A DNA stretch of 64,000 nucleotides from CAWGYT01 sp963826795 (GTDB taxonomy: Bacteria; Planctomycetota; Planctomycetia; Pirellulales; Pirellulaceae). The position numbers and the translations under genes were made by a program. Positions 17,451-26,679 of this stretch are shown here, piece after piece; position 1 is the stretch's first letter; each line of letters begins with the position of its first letter. Below the pieces are notes generated by a model that did not search any database, was not told where the DNA came from, and saw only the letters and a list, made by a program, of their open reading frames with translations. The stretch is from positions 310,001 through 374,000 of the forward strand of contig CAWGYT010000020.1 of the NCBI GenBank assembly GCA_963826795.1, read 5' to 3'.

Positions 17451-18692
17451 CTACGGTCGGCGGCGAGCCAGTGAGATCAGGCCGACCAGCAGTAGGGCGA
17501 TCGATGACGGCTCGGGCACGGCGGACACCGCCGGGCGCGGTCCCAACTCGAAACCGCCGTCGGAAAAGGCGGCCACCAGGTCCGCGCTGTCGAACACCTC
17601 GTCACCCGACCAGTCACCCTCGACCCATGTCGCGCTTTGGGACGTCTCGTACTTGCCAGCGGCAAAGACGGCGACCAGGTCGTCCGAAGTAAAAGACCCG
17701 TCGAAGTTGGCGTCGCCAAACCAGGTCTTGGCGTGCTGTTGGACCCAGATGATCCGATCTTTTTCGTCGACGAGGCCGTCATTGTTCTCGTCATAGGTGG
17801 CGAGGTTCTCGGTCGGTGTCTTCATGGCCATCGCCTGCAAGTCGATGTCCGCCGTGTCGACCATCCCGTCCTCGTTGTAGTCGCCGGGCAAGACGACGCC
17901 GCCGCCGAAATACTTTGTCTGAAAATAGCCCTCAATTGCCTGGCGATCGGCGTCGTCCAACCCCGTGGTGTAAATCATCACCTCGGCAAAGTCGACACCC
18001 GCCCGCTGAGCGCCGTTCTGGCGACCGCCGAGCACGATCCCGCTCATCGTCGCCGCGTCCACCTCGCCTTCCCCCGCCAGCGTGCCCATCAAGTAATGGC
18101 TGGCCATGCCGTCATTGCGAAACGTAAACGCATGGTACTGCAACTCGTCGACGTCCACGGGGGCCGTCTGGATCCGCAACGCATCGTCATCGCCGGCAAT
18201 CGACCAATAGTCTTGCTCGATTCCCACCCCGCCCGGATCATAGTTCGCGTTCGCTTCCGCACCGCCACCGCCCTGATTGCCAGTGAAGAAATAGGCCCTT
18301 GATGCATCCCGAACGGTCGCCACGACGAAGATCGTGAATCCCTCGTCAAAATTGTCGAGGATGCCGAACGGCGCAGGGTCAGACCAAATCACCGAGTCAT
18401 AGAATTCGACGGCAGGCAACCCGTTGTCCGTGGTCGTCATCTGCAAGACCGATTCGGCGGTCGCCGTATCCCAACCGCTCCAGATCGAGTGGTCGAGGTC
18501 GCCTTGCTTATTCGGCCACAGCGGGGTTTCGGCGATGCCGTCAAACCCAATGAAGTCTTCTGCGTCAAGCCACGAATAAAGGCGTTCGTCGTCGACGTTC
18601 GGGACGCCACCGGTCACGATCTGAGCCGTTGCAAGAGAAGGAACCGCCAGCCAGACGAGCAGGGCGGCACCCAGGAGGTGAAAACGTGTCAT
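17451..18692 (-). CDS. LamG-like PEP-CTERM surface protein with dockerin-like repeats
   Basis: This is a 413-residue exported protein. A signal peptide (FHLLGAALLVWLAVPSLATA) is followed by a concanavalin/LamG-like beta-sandwich (about residues 35-270, including FAEVMIYTTGLDDADR). Three calcium-loop, dockerin-like motifs come next (GDYNEDGMVDTADID, DANFDGSFTSDDLV and GDWSGDEVFDSADLV). The protein ends in a PEP-CTERM sorting signal: VPEP, a hydrophobic stretch, then RRRP. PEP-CTERM proteins are cut by an exosortase and attached or released at the surface. The start is the ATG at 18692, with GAGGAAG nine bases upstream; longer in-frame starts lack a signal. The two C-terminal motifs are shared with three other proteins in the window (20201, 34048, 35689). 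The gene lies downstream of the DUF1080 gene on the same strand. Confidence 0.88.
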   Translation of the reverse strand: MTRFHLLGAALLVWLAVPSLATAQIVTGGVPNVDDERLYSWLDAEDFIGFDGIAETPLWPNKQGDLDHSIWSGWDTATAESVLQMTTTDNGLPAVEFYDSVIWSDPAPFGILDNFDEGFTIFVVATVRDASRAYFFTGNQGGGGAEANANYDPGGVGIEQDYWSIAGDDDALRIQTAPVDVDELQYHAFTFRNDGMASHYLMGTLAGEGEVDAATMSGIVLGGRQNGAQRAGVDFAEVMIYTTGLDDADRQAIEGYFQTKYFGGGVVLPGDYNEDGMVDTADIDLQAMAMKTPTENLATYDENNDGLVDEKDRIIWVQQHAKTWFGDANFDGSFTSDDLVAVFAAGKYETSQSATWVEGDWSGDEVFDSADLVAAFSDGGFELGPRPAVSAVPEPSSIALLLVGLISLARRRP

Positions 18693-18840
18693 CGATGTCT
18701 TCCTCGAGTTGATTGAAGTGATTACAGTGAGTTCCAATTTTTTCACTTGACGATCAATGCCTAGCCAAGACCGAAACCACTTCGACCCTCTCGGTGCCAG
18801 CCTCATCTCGGTGTCCTCTGTGCCTCGCTGTCCCTCAGGC

Positions 18841-19857
18841 CTAACGCAATTCTCGCAGCCAAAGATTGCGGAATTGCACCGGATTGCCATGGTCCTGCAG
18901 TTTGATCGGCAGCAACTCGGGCCCCTCCGGCTTGCCAGCCCCGGTTTTCGTCAAGATCTCCACATTCTGGTGAATTGTGATCCCGTTGTGAAGGACGGTC
19001 AGCCTCGCATTGCAGACTTTCTGGCCGCAGGCATCGAAGATGGGAGAGTGGAACGTGATGTCATAGGTTTGCCACGAAAGGGGAGGGAAGGCCATGTTCA
19101 CATCGGGCGCCCGTTGCCGGTACAGCCCCCCGCATTCGTTCGCCTTGCCCTCCAACCCAAAGGTGTCGAGAATCTGGAGCTCGTAGCGGCTCTGCAAATA
19201 GATGCCGCTATTGCCTCGGGCCTGCGAGTTGGACTCGGGCATGTACGGAACCAAAAATTCGACGTGCAGCTGGAAATTGCGATACGTCGGCAACAATTCG
19301 GTCCCCGCCTGGAGGAGACCGCCAACGACGCGAGGGTTTTGGAACGCACGTGTGTCGGCGCCGTCGAAGAGCACGATCGAGTAGGCGGGCGGCGGGAGTC
19401 CTTCGAACACGCTGCGACGGCGGACCTTGGTCAGGGACCCGACCGGACCGGCCTCCGCATGACTGACTTCCGCCACGTGAGCTCGAATCTGGACTTCGAC
19501 GTTGTTTCCCTCCAACGTCACAACATCTCCCTCGCGAGCTCCCTGCAACTCGACACGCGGCGAACCATCCCACCCGTTGCCTGGCAAACCGCCCCGTAAC
19601 AGCACGGCTTTGTACTTGCCCTGGCCCAGTGCGATGTTCTGAAGTCCATAAGCCCGTGGCGCTGCGGTCGATCCGAAGCGCAACGTTCCCGCGAACTCGC
19701 CCATGTCATCAAAGTCGCGATCGACGTCGGCCAAGCTCGTGATCGCCCCGTCACCACGGGCGGCCCAGGCCACTCCGGCCCGCTCGAACCCAGGCCCCAA
19801 CACCGCCCAAGTAATGCCACAAGCCAACCACACGATCCAACTCAACCGACGGCTCAT
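18841..19857 (-). CDS. DUF1080 (3-keto-disaccharide hydrolase-like) exported protein
   Basis: This 338-residue protein has a signal peptide (RLSWIVWLACGITWAVLG) and a C-terminal concanavalin-like DUF1080 domain from about residue 150 (FQLHVEFLVPYMP, GNSGIYLQSRYELQILDTFG, GGLYRQRAPDVNM, GPILLQDHGNPVQFRN-like end). These motifs are the hallmark of the family, some members of which hydrolyse 3-keto-glycosides. The N-terminal 140 residues form a second, less conserved beta-rich region. The start is taken at the ATG at 19857, with AAAGGG six bases upstream; a GTG 15 bases earlier has no suitable site. DUF1080 proteins in planctomycetes often occur with Gfo/Idh/MocA oxidoreductases, one of which is at 9503. 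The PEP-CTERM gene starts about 150 bases downstream. Confidence 0.88.
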   Translation of the reverse strand: MSRRLSWIVWLACGITWAVLGPGFERAGVAWAARGDGAITSLADVDRDFDDMGEFAGTLRFGSTAAPRAYGLQNIALGQGKYKAVLLRGGLPGNGWDGSPRVELQGAREGDVVTLEGNNVEVQIRAHVAEVSHAEAGPVGSLTKVRRRSVFEGLPPPAYSIVLFDGADTRAFQNPRVVGGLLQAGTELLPTYRNFQLHVEFLVPYMPESNSQARGNSGIYLQSRYELQILDTFGLEGKANECGGLYRQRAPDVNMAFPPLSWQTYDITFHSPIFDACGQKVCNARLTVLHNGITIHQNVEILTKTGAGKPEGPELLPIKLQDHGNPVQFRNLWLRELR

Positions 19858-19982
19858 CCGCAACCCTTTCACCTTTCAGGAACCCGTGCACCAGACCACG
19901 CACTGCCGCGTGGCGCTCGGCCTCATGATAGGCCCAACGGGGGCGCGCCGCTCAGCGAATCTGGGGAAGATCGAGCCGAGTG

Positions 19983-20132
19983 CTAGTGAGCTGAAACATG
20001 CGGCGGTTGGGTGGCCGGGGTCGAACGAAGTGAGCCCCCGGAAAATTGCGGTCTGGGGGCTCACTTCGTTCGACCCCAGGCACCCCAAAATCAAGCTGTG
20101 ACAAAGCACTAGTGAGCTGAAACATGCGGCGG
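19983..20132. repeat. Hairpin element between direct repeats (MITE-like)
   Basis: A perfect 23-bp inverted repeat, GGGGTCGAACGAAGTGAGCC plus CCC, occupies 20017-20039 and 20055-20077 around a 15-base loop. It lies between two 24-base direct copies of CTAGTGAGCTGAAACATGCG plus GCGG at 19983-20006 and 20109-20132. No open frame is carried. The 343 bases between the two flanking genes (19858-20200) contain little else that I can recognise. Confidence 0.8.
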
Positions 20133-20200
20133 GCGAAACGAGCGTCAAACGCCGCGCGGTGCGTGGGTCTCTTCTCTGCCCCTCGAGTCTCGCTGGTTCT

Positions 20201-23200
20201 TCATCGTGTCGGCCCAGCAGCAGATCTCGCGCCCAGGGTGTCGATCGCAACCGGATGGAATTCCGGCCGAGCGTTGGCGGGATCGGCAAACCCGCCGGCT
20301 TGCATCGCGAGCACGAGATCCGCGGACGTGAAGGCGCCGTCGCCGTCCCAATCGCCGGTGGCCCAGCTTGCGTCGCTCGAGGCCGGCTGCTCGTAGGCTC
20401 CGGTCTGGAGCAGGCGAATCAGGTCGCCGGAATCGAATCGGCCGTCCAGATCCACGTCACCGATTGCGATCGACAGCGAATCGCGGACCAGCCGGACGAC
20501 ATCCCGGGAATCGACCGCGCCGTCGCCCGTGACATCGAACAGGGAGTTCTGGCTGCGAATCTGAGTCCGGATGGCTTCCAGATCCGGCAGGGTAACTTGG
20601 CCGTCGCCATCCAAGTCGCCGTTGGACAGGCCGGGCGTTCCGTCTCGCCGTAGACTCGCATGCCACTGACTTGCTTGACTCCAAACCGCGTCGAGGGCGC
20701 TGATTTCGAGTGCCTCGAGGGAAAAGCCATCTCCGTCGGTCAAGGGATACCAGCTGTCGTCGTAGCTCAGTTCATGAAGTGCCTGACCGAGCGAGTTTTC
20801 CAGCCGAAGCGTTTCGCCACCGTTGTTCAGATGGGTCGCCTCCGGGCCGGTTCCATACTCGCCCAGGACGGTGGGGCCGTCTCCGTAACGTTGCCTGAAC
20901 GCCGCCAGGTTGGCGACGACGACGGCACGCTGCCCGGGCCCAAGTTCATGTTCGGGAAAACGAAACTCGATCCCATCGGCCAGTCGCAGCCCCGCCAATT
21001 GGAGCGTCGCGGAAGGCGACGAGTTGAGCAGCTCGACGTACTCGAAATCCTCGGGGCCATACCCCCCATCGCCGGTCATGCGGCGGGGATGGTACATGAT
21101 TTCGCTGATCCGCAGCGGCGACTGATCGGTGGTAAACGTCGCCGTCGTGAGGGCACTCCACTGGCCGTCCAGAAAGCTGCGGGCTTTCAGAACCGCCGTG
21201 GCGGGGATCGAGACGGGGCCTTGATAGGCGACGGCCGAGGCGGCCACGGTGGCCTCGATCCCCGCGGTCCCGAGCGGGCTTTGGCGAGGATCGGATCCGT
21301 CGAGCGTGTAGTACACGACTCCCGGGCCCTGGACGGTCAGGACAAAGCCCGCGGGCACGACGCCTCCGTGCTGAGACAATTCGGGAGCCTCCAACGTCGG
21401 GTACAGGCCCGCGGCGCGGAATTGATCCAGCACGATCGCGGATCGTTGCGGCAGGTAGCGGTTCAGGATGTTGTCTTTCATCGTGCGCCATTCGACCAGC
21501 GAGAAAGGCACGTCGCGTCCCTTTTCGTCACCCCACCGCGCCGATTCGGCAATCAGCGCCAATTCCGTCTCCTCGACCAGCTGAGCATACCGCGCGGCCG
21601 GCACGTTTCGCTCGGCGTGCTCCGGATCCCAGTCCGGATGTTCCGGATCGACGTAAAGGGCACCGCCGCTGAAGAAATGTTGCTGCACGCGGTCGGCGAA
21701 CATCAAGCGAAATTCGGCGTTCTTCTTTAAGGCATCGTACAGAATGGCCACGCCTTCGCGCGCACCCGTTTGGTTGACCGTCAGCGTCGAGCCTTCCCCG
21801 TGGTCCAAGATCTTTTCCGCATCCCACGAGTAAAACTTAAAGCCGGAGCTGTCGGGCCCACGTTGCCGCGCGACGTAGTAGTTCTTGTGCGGCCAATCCG
21901 TGTTGCCTCCGAAGAAGTTGGCAATCATGTAATCGAGGTAGTTCTCCAGATCCAGCAACGTTTCCCGGTCGGGATCATTGGACCCATCGGGACGCTGGCC
22001 CAGCAGCGCGAGTAGGGCCGCGTTACTGGCAGCCACATCGGCCGTATTGACGGCTCGCGAGCCGACCCGCACGTCGCGCCAGGCCAGCGAGTCGCCATCG
22101 ACGACGGTATCCACGTTCACCGCGTCCCACTCATCCGCCTGGCCACCGAAATAGGTCGCCGAGAACGAGGCCTCGGGGCGTTCGACCGCGTTGTACAACC
22201 CCCAATAAAAGCCGTTGAGATAGACGTGGACAAAGTTGCCGTGAGCACTGACCTGGCCCATGGCCAATTGCGTGCGCCGCATCCATTCGTCGCGAATGTA
22301 CTGCGTGCGATCGGGCGTGTGGACCCAGGAATCGTTGTAGTTGGTGCGCAGAATCAACGTGTCGAATTCGTCGCTCGCGCCCTCACCAAACAGCGGGAAC
22401 TTCAGTTCCGTCGGTCCATACTCGCCGCGAAATTCCAGTCGCAACGATTTCTTTTTCGAATTGCTGTGATCGCGGGAGGCACCGCCCTGAATCCGGATCC
22501 CGGCATTCACTTGAAATCCGCGGCTGCCATCCGGATAAATCAGTTCCACCGATGTGGGCCGTTCCCATTCCTGGCCGCTGCGCGTGGGGTAGTTGTAGAG
22601 TCCCGTCTCGGGATCGAACATCGCGCCCTGGTCCATGACCAATGAAAGCGTGGGGACGGCCAGCAGCGAGTCCACAAACTGCGACGCGAACTCACCGTCG
22701 AATCGATCGTTCGGCCCCACGATGTCCGGATCGAGACCATAGTCGGCGGCCGTCCGCAGCCAGGCGGCCGGAAACCCTGCAGCCAGCGTGGCTTCGAAGG
22801 TCTGTTGTGACACATCGTCGGGAAACAGATACGTCTGCGTCGCCAAGGCGGTGGTCAGGTAGCCTTCTCGGTAGGACGCGACCCGCAGCGTGCTTGTGCG
22901 CGCGATGTCCAATCGCCCGATCGTCTCGGTCGCCGTGGACGACGCCGGCAGGATCTGACCGTGGTCCGGGGTCGGTTCGCTGCCGTCGAGTGTGTAGATC
23001 AGCGTCGCATCCGGGACGGTGCTTCGAACCGTGACTTCGATCGGCTGGCGATAGACGCCGCGAGCGGGCTGGACATCGGGCGTCTGGATCACGCCCTCGT
23101 AGGTCAGCTCACCATTCGGCCAAGCCGGTGTCGGTGTCTCGATAAAACGAACCGAGGTCGACGGGATCGGACCGGGCTGCACGATTTTCAGCTGCGGCGA

Positions 23201-24199
23201 GAACAGAAAGTCATTGTTGGCGGTCGAGCCATTCAGCGCCTGGACCGCGAGCACGTTGGTCCCGTCGCGCAGCAGACCGGTCACGTCGGACAAGTTGATG
23301 TCTTCGTAAACTACCGCCGCCACGTCCGAATGGGACCCATCCGATTTTGCGAGCCAATCGACTTGCTCAGGGGCGTTTCGCCGAGCGACCTCGACGCCGT
23401 TCAGGTAGGCGACGAAGCCGTCGTCGTAACGGACGCGCAACAGCATCGAGAAAACGGCATCGGGCACGACCAAGTCAAACTCGCTGCGCAAATAGACGCT
23501 TGAGCTGACCCGGAACATCGACTCGCTGACGTCCGTCGCGAAGTAGGGCGTGAAGTCGTCCTGCTGATCGAAGCCGATGTCCGCGGTGCCGACGGTCCAG
23601 GCCGAATCGTCGAATTCCGGTTCGATCCACGCCTGTCCCAATGCCTCAGATCCATTCTCAGCCGTCGGAACCCACCATCGAGCCGCGCGGCCGGCGTCAA
23701 CCAGGATCGTATCGAGTGCGGGTTGCGGCAACCCGAGTGCAACGTTGGCCGGCACCGCTGGAAAGGCGGGCCCGAAGTCCTGAGCGATGGTGGTTCCATC
23801 GGGCCGAACCAGGGCGAGATATTCTCCGTCGCGGTCCAACTGAAAGTTCGCGTGGAGCGGTCGCTGCGGATCGACGCGATCCTTGCCCGAGGCGTAGACC
23901 AGCAGATAGCCTTGCTCTCCCAACGTGACGGCCGGAAAACGCCACTTGTCCAGATCTCCCCCGTCGTCAGTCAGAAACCAACCATTCAGGTCCAGCGCCG
24001 CATCGCCCGCGTTGTGGATCTCGATCCAATCGACCCGATCGCCATCCTCGTCGCGTAATCCGTTTTCGTTGGTCGCAACCCATTCGGTAATCAACGGCAA
24101 GCCCGCCAGAACCTGGCGCGGTTCGAGCAGCTCGCCGGCCAATCGCGAACGTCCCAAGAAATGCCTCGACCGAAGCCTCATGCGGTGGGAACGGAGCAT
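20201..24199 (-). CDS. CotH kinase / lamin-tail surface protein with dockerin-like end
   Basis: This is a very large exported protein of about 1332 residues. The N-terminus has a basic stretch then LLEPRQVLAG, the planctomycete extracellular-protein motif in place of a classical signal. A lamin-tail domain follows (about 35-150, ITEWVATNENG...DWIEIHNAGD), then a galactose-binding-like region, a chitobiase/FN3-type C-terminal domain (VTVRSTVPDATLIYTLDGSEP), a CotH kinase-like domain (about 510-900, VPTLSLVMDQG...NSKKKSLRLEF), a second FN3-type piece, a second lamin-tail domain (about 1025-1110) and two dockerin-like motifs at the end. No PEP-CTERM signal is seen. CotH proteins phosphorylate secreted proteins in spores; the role in planctomycetes is unknown. 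In-frame ATGs at 24265, 24199 and 24181 are all possible; none has a good ribosome site. Confidence 0.85.
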   Translation of the reverse strand: MLRSHRMRLRSRHFLGRSRLAGELLEPRQVLAGLPLITEWVATNENGLRDEDGDRVDWIEIHNAGDAALDLNGWFLTDDGGDLDKWRFPAVTLGEQGYLLVYASGKDRVDPQRPLHANFQLDRDGEYLALVRPDGTTIAQDFGPAFPAVPANVALGLPQPALDTILVDAGRAARWWVPTAENGSEALGQAWIEPEFDDSAWTVGTADIGFDQQDDFTPYFATDVSESMFRVSSSVYLRSEFDLVVPDAVFSMLLRVRYDDGFVAYLNGVEVARRNAPEQVDWLAKSDGSHSDVAAVVYEDINLSDVTGLLRDGTNVLAVQALNGSTANNDFLFSPQLKIVQPGPIPSTSVRFIETPTPAWPNGELTYEGVIQTPDVQPARGVYRQPIEVTVRSTVPDATLIYTLDGSEPTPDHGQILPASSTATETIGRLDIARTSTLRVASYREGYLTTALATQTYLFPDDVSQQTFEATLAAGFPAAWLRTAADYGLDPDIVGPNDRFDGEFASQFVDSLLAVPTLSLVMDQGAMFDPETGLYNYPTRSGQEWERPTSVELIYPDGSRGFQVNAGIRIQGGASRDHSNSKKKSLRLEFRGEYGPTELKFPLFGEGASDEFDTLILRTNYNDSWVHTPDRTQYIRDEWMRRTQLAMGQVSAHGNFVHVYLNGFYWGLYNAVERPEASFSATYFGGQADEWDAVNVDTVVDGDSLAWRDVRVGSRAVNTADVAASNAALLALLGQRPDGSNDPDRETLLDLENYLDYMIANFFGGNTDWPHKNYYVARQRGPDSSGFKFYSWDAEKILDHGEGSTLTVNQTGAREGVAILYDALKKNAEFRLMFADRVQQHFFSGGALYVDPEHPDWDPEHAERNVPAARYAQLVEETELALIAESARWGDEKGRDVPFSLVEWRTMKDNILNRYLPQRSAIVLDQFRAAGLYPTLEAPELSQHGGVVPAGFVLTVQGPGVVYYTLDGSDPRQSPLGTAGIEATVAASAVAYQGPVSIPATAVLKARSFLDGQWSALTTATFTTDQSPLRISEIMYHPRRMTGDGGYGPEDFEYVELLNSSPSATLQLAGLRLADGIEFRFPEHELGPGQRAVVVANLAAFRQRYGDGPTVLGEYGTGPEATHLNNGGETLRLENSLGQALHELSYDDSWYPLTDGDGFSLEALEISALDAVWSQASQWHASLRRDGTPGLSNGDLDGDGQVTLPDLEAIRTQIRSQNSLFDVTGDGAVDSRDVVRLVRDSLSIAIGDVDLDGRFDSGDLIRLLQTGAYEQPASSDASWATGDWDGDGAFTSADLVLAMQAGGFADPANARPEFHPVAIDTLGARSAAGPTR

Positions 24200-24497
24200 A
24201 AATCGATGTTTCGCGTAAAGCCACGGGGATGGATTGCGGATCACACGCAAGACGATGCCGCCCATTGGATTCGGCCGCAGGCGGTTGTTGCTGATTGTAC
24301 GTGCGGAACGTCAGGGGCTCAAACGTCGTGCCGGAATTGTCGTGAGACGCCCGTTTGCGGAACAAGTGAACGAAACGGTAAACTGACTCGACAAGGTGCG
24401 GCTGACCGCAATCGTGCGCGCAGCGGATGCCGTTGCGCCACGCTTGACGTTGCCTGCCCGCCCCGCCGTTTTCGATGTCAGACCAAGGGAACCCGCC

Positions 24498-25565
24498 ATG
24501 ACCGATTGCCAAAGCTTGCACCCGTCGAGCCATCCGCGGCCGATGACTCTCCTCGGGCCGACCCTCCTGGCGGTTCTCGCCTGGCCCACGTTTGCGTTCG
24601 GCCCGACCGCACCTTCTCGGGCCGCCGAAGGCCTCGCTCACTTAGCCGAATTGCCGTGCCGCATCCTGTTCGAATCCTACGGCGATCAGAACTGGGATCT
24701 CTGGACCGTACGGCCTGATGGGTCCGACCGGCGGAATTTGACGCAAACGCCGGACATTCACGAACTGTATCCCCAGGCATCACCCGACGGCCAGCAAATC
24801 TGCTTCCTGGTCGACCAACCCGCCGGGCGCGACACCTTGCGTAGCCTTTGGCTGATGAACGCGGACGGGACCGAACGACACAAGATCGCCGATGGAGCCC
24901 GTCATGCGTGCTGGAGCCCCGACGGCAAGCGGATTGCCTTCGCCAAGCAAGAGTTCAGTCGCTTTCAGATCAAAGACTTTGTTTCCAAGCGACTCTACTT
25001 TTATGACTGCCAGACGCAAACAACGACGGTTCATCCCAACGAGCGGATCGAACACATCTACGTTCCCACTTGGTCGGCCGATGGCAAATGGATCGTCGCC
25101 ACCGTCCACGGCGGCATGGGCTTTGGGCACGCCATCATCGGCCTCGAGGTCGACGGGGATCGCGTCGTCGACCTGAAGATCGGGGGCTGCCGACCCTGCC
25201 TGAGCCGCGATGGAAAGCGAATCACCTGGAGCCGCGACGACCATACCGTTTGCGTCGCGGACGTGACCTACACCGACGACGGGCCGCGATTAACCAACGA
25301 ACGCGTCGTCCATCACGATGAGAAGTTGCACCTGTATCACCCGGACTTCTCGCCCGACGGTCAGTTCGTCAGCTTCAGCATGGGTCCCGGAGGACGGGTG
25401 CCCGCAGTCGGCCCAGGCACGCACACCGAGGTCGCGGAGATGGTCGGCGTCTGCGGCCCCTGGAACCTTTATGTCAAACAGGTTGACGGAGCCGAACCGC
25501 CGCTGCAGATCACCGCGGATGCCCAACTTTCCAACAAGGAGTCCGAATGGATTTGCCTGCCGTGA
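24498..25565 (+). CDS. TolB-like (PD40) beta-propeller protein, exported
   Basis: This 355-residue protein has an N-terminal hydrophobic signal sequence (LLGPTLLAVLAWPTFAFG) and then a six-bladed TolB/PD40-type propeller. Blade motifs are visible as LWTVRPDGSDRRNLT, ASPDGQQICF, LWLMNADGTERHKI, WSPDGKRIAF, WSADGKWIV and FSPDGQFVSFS. Such proteins sit in the periplasm and bind partners or substrates; no catalytic residues are evident. The start is the ATG at 24498, with AAGGGA about 11 bases upstream; a longer frame from 24396 lacks a signal sequence at its start. The stop is 110 bases before the start of the FGE-like lipoprotein gene, and the two are probably co-transcribed. Confidence 0.8.
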   Translation: MTDCQSLHPSSHPRPMTLLGPTLLAVLAWPTFAFGPTAPSRAAEGLAHLAELPCRILFESYGDQNWDLWTVRPDGSDRRNLTQTPDIHELYPQASPDGQQICFLVDQPAGRDTLRSLWLMNADGTERHKIADGARHACWSPDGKRIAFAKQEFSRFQIKDFVSKRLYFYDCQTQTTTVHPNERIEHIYVPTWSADGKWIVATVHGGMGFGHAIIGLEVDGDRVVDLKIGGCRPCLSRDGKRITWSRDDHTVCVADVTYTDDGPRLTNERVVHHDEKLHLYHPDFSPDGQFVSFSMGPGGRVPAVGPGTHTEVAEMVGVCGPWNLYVKQVDGAEPPLQITADAQLSNKESEWICLP

Positions 25566-25675
25566 GCTGGATTGAACCTCGAAACTTGAACCCTCGGCTT
25601 CCAAGCCCGGCCACCGGATCGATCCGGCGCATTCGCTCGGGAGCGAACGGACGCGTGAGCGAGCCGCGCCGCCGC

Positions 25676-26563
25676 ATGAAGTTGGCCGCTTTTCCACTCT
25701 TCCGACTTACGCTGCTCGCCTTCACCCTGCTCGGCTTCGCGCTGCTGAGCGGATGTGTCGAAAAGGTCTCCGGTCCCGACTCGCTGCCCACGACTGTCGC
25801 GCCGACACAGACCGAGGTCGAGACGTCGGCGGGCGTGACGATGGTGCTGATTCCGGGCGGCAAGTATCGGATGGGCAACGCCCAAGGGGCCGCGGACGAG
25901 ATGCCGGTTCATGAGGTCGAGTTGAGTTCGTTTCTGATCGATAAGTACGAAGTGACGCAGGATCAGTTTGCCCAGTTGGAGTTGCCCAACCCGTCGCACT
26001 TCAAGGGGCCGCACCGTCCGGTGGAGCAGATTCGCTGGTCCGACGCAGCCTTATTCTGCAACGAGCGGTCGCGAGCGGAGGGTTTCGAGCCGTGTTATGA
26101 CGAGGTAACATTCGCATGCAACTTCGACGCGGACGGATATCGGCTGCCCACCGAAGCAGAGTGGGAATACGCCGCCCGCGCCGGCGTGCCGGACGTGCCA
26201 CCCGCCAGCGGAGGCAGTGCCTCGCTGGAATCAACGGCCTGCTATGCCGGCAACTCGGGAGACAAGACGCAACCGGTGGGAAGTCGCCGCCCGAACGCCT
26301 GGGGTCTATACGACATGCAGGGCAACGTGGCCGAATGGTGCCATGACGTGTATTCCGCCGAATACTATGCCCACAGCGAGTCGCTTGACCCGCGCGGACC
26401 GGCCGAAGGACCGAAACGCGTGATCCGGGGCGGTTCCTGGAAATCGTCCGACGAGGCCTGCCGTTTAACGGCGCGATTCGCCGACGACCCCGGGATCAGT
26501 GACGCCTGTTTTGCGCGCGATACATTTGGCTTCCGCTGCGTGCGCCGACCGCGGCCAGAATGA
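25676..26563 (+). CDS. FGE-sulfatase (SUMF1-like) domain lipoprotein
   Basis: This 295-residue protein has a lipoprotein signal ending in the lipobox LLSGC (Cys near residue 27), followed by a formylglycine-generating-enzyme-type domain over about residues 55-290. Hallmarks are VLIPGGKYRMGN, KYEVTQDQFAQ, YRLPTEAEWEYAARAG, GLYDMQGNVAEWCHDVY, RVIRGGSWKS and the final GFRCVRRP. Two Cys near the active-site region are not in the exact positions of true FGE, and many family members are not sulfatase activators but enzymes such as EgtB-like or unknown. A sulfatase occurs at 41313, but it is 15 kb away. The start at 25676 was chosen because it gives a proper lipoprotein signal; the frame stays open to an ATG at 25547 that overlaps the preceding gene. 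Confidence 0.82.
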   Translation: MKLAAFPLFRLTLLAFTLLGFALLSGCVEKVSGPDSLPTTVAPTQTEVETSAGVTMVLIPGGKYRMGNAQGAADEMPVHEVELSSFLIDKYEVTQDQFAQLELPNPSHFKGPHRPVEQIRWSDAALFCNERSRAEGFEPCYDEVTFACNFDADGYRLPTEAEWEYAARAGVPDVPPASGGSASLESTACYAGNSGDKTQPVGSRRPNAWGLYDMQGNVAEWCHDVYSAEYYAHSESLDPRGPAEGPKRVIRGGSWKSSDEACRLTARFADDPGISDACFARDTFGFRCVRRPRPE

Positions 26564-26610
26564 TCGCGCTCGGGTCAGCAGCCCAGTGATCGGCAGCGCG
26601 AGTGCGCCCG

Positions 26611-26679
26611 GAACGTCAACCACGGAGCCCCCGGAACGTCAACCACGGAGCCCCCGCAACGTCAACCACAGTGGACCGC
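26611..26679. repeat. 23-bp tandem repeat, three copies
   Basis: The unit GAACGTCAACCACGGAGCCC plus CCG begins at 26611 and 26634, with a degenerate third copy at 26657. The third copy covers the stop and the last codons of the MEMO-like gene on the minus strand, so the end of that protein may have been altered by the repeat. Nothing else was seen between 26564 and the repeat. Confidence 0.8.

Noticed and set aside
26611..26679. CRISPR array
   Set aside because: A 23-bp tandem repeat with no spacers.
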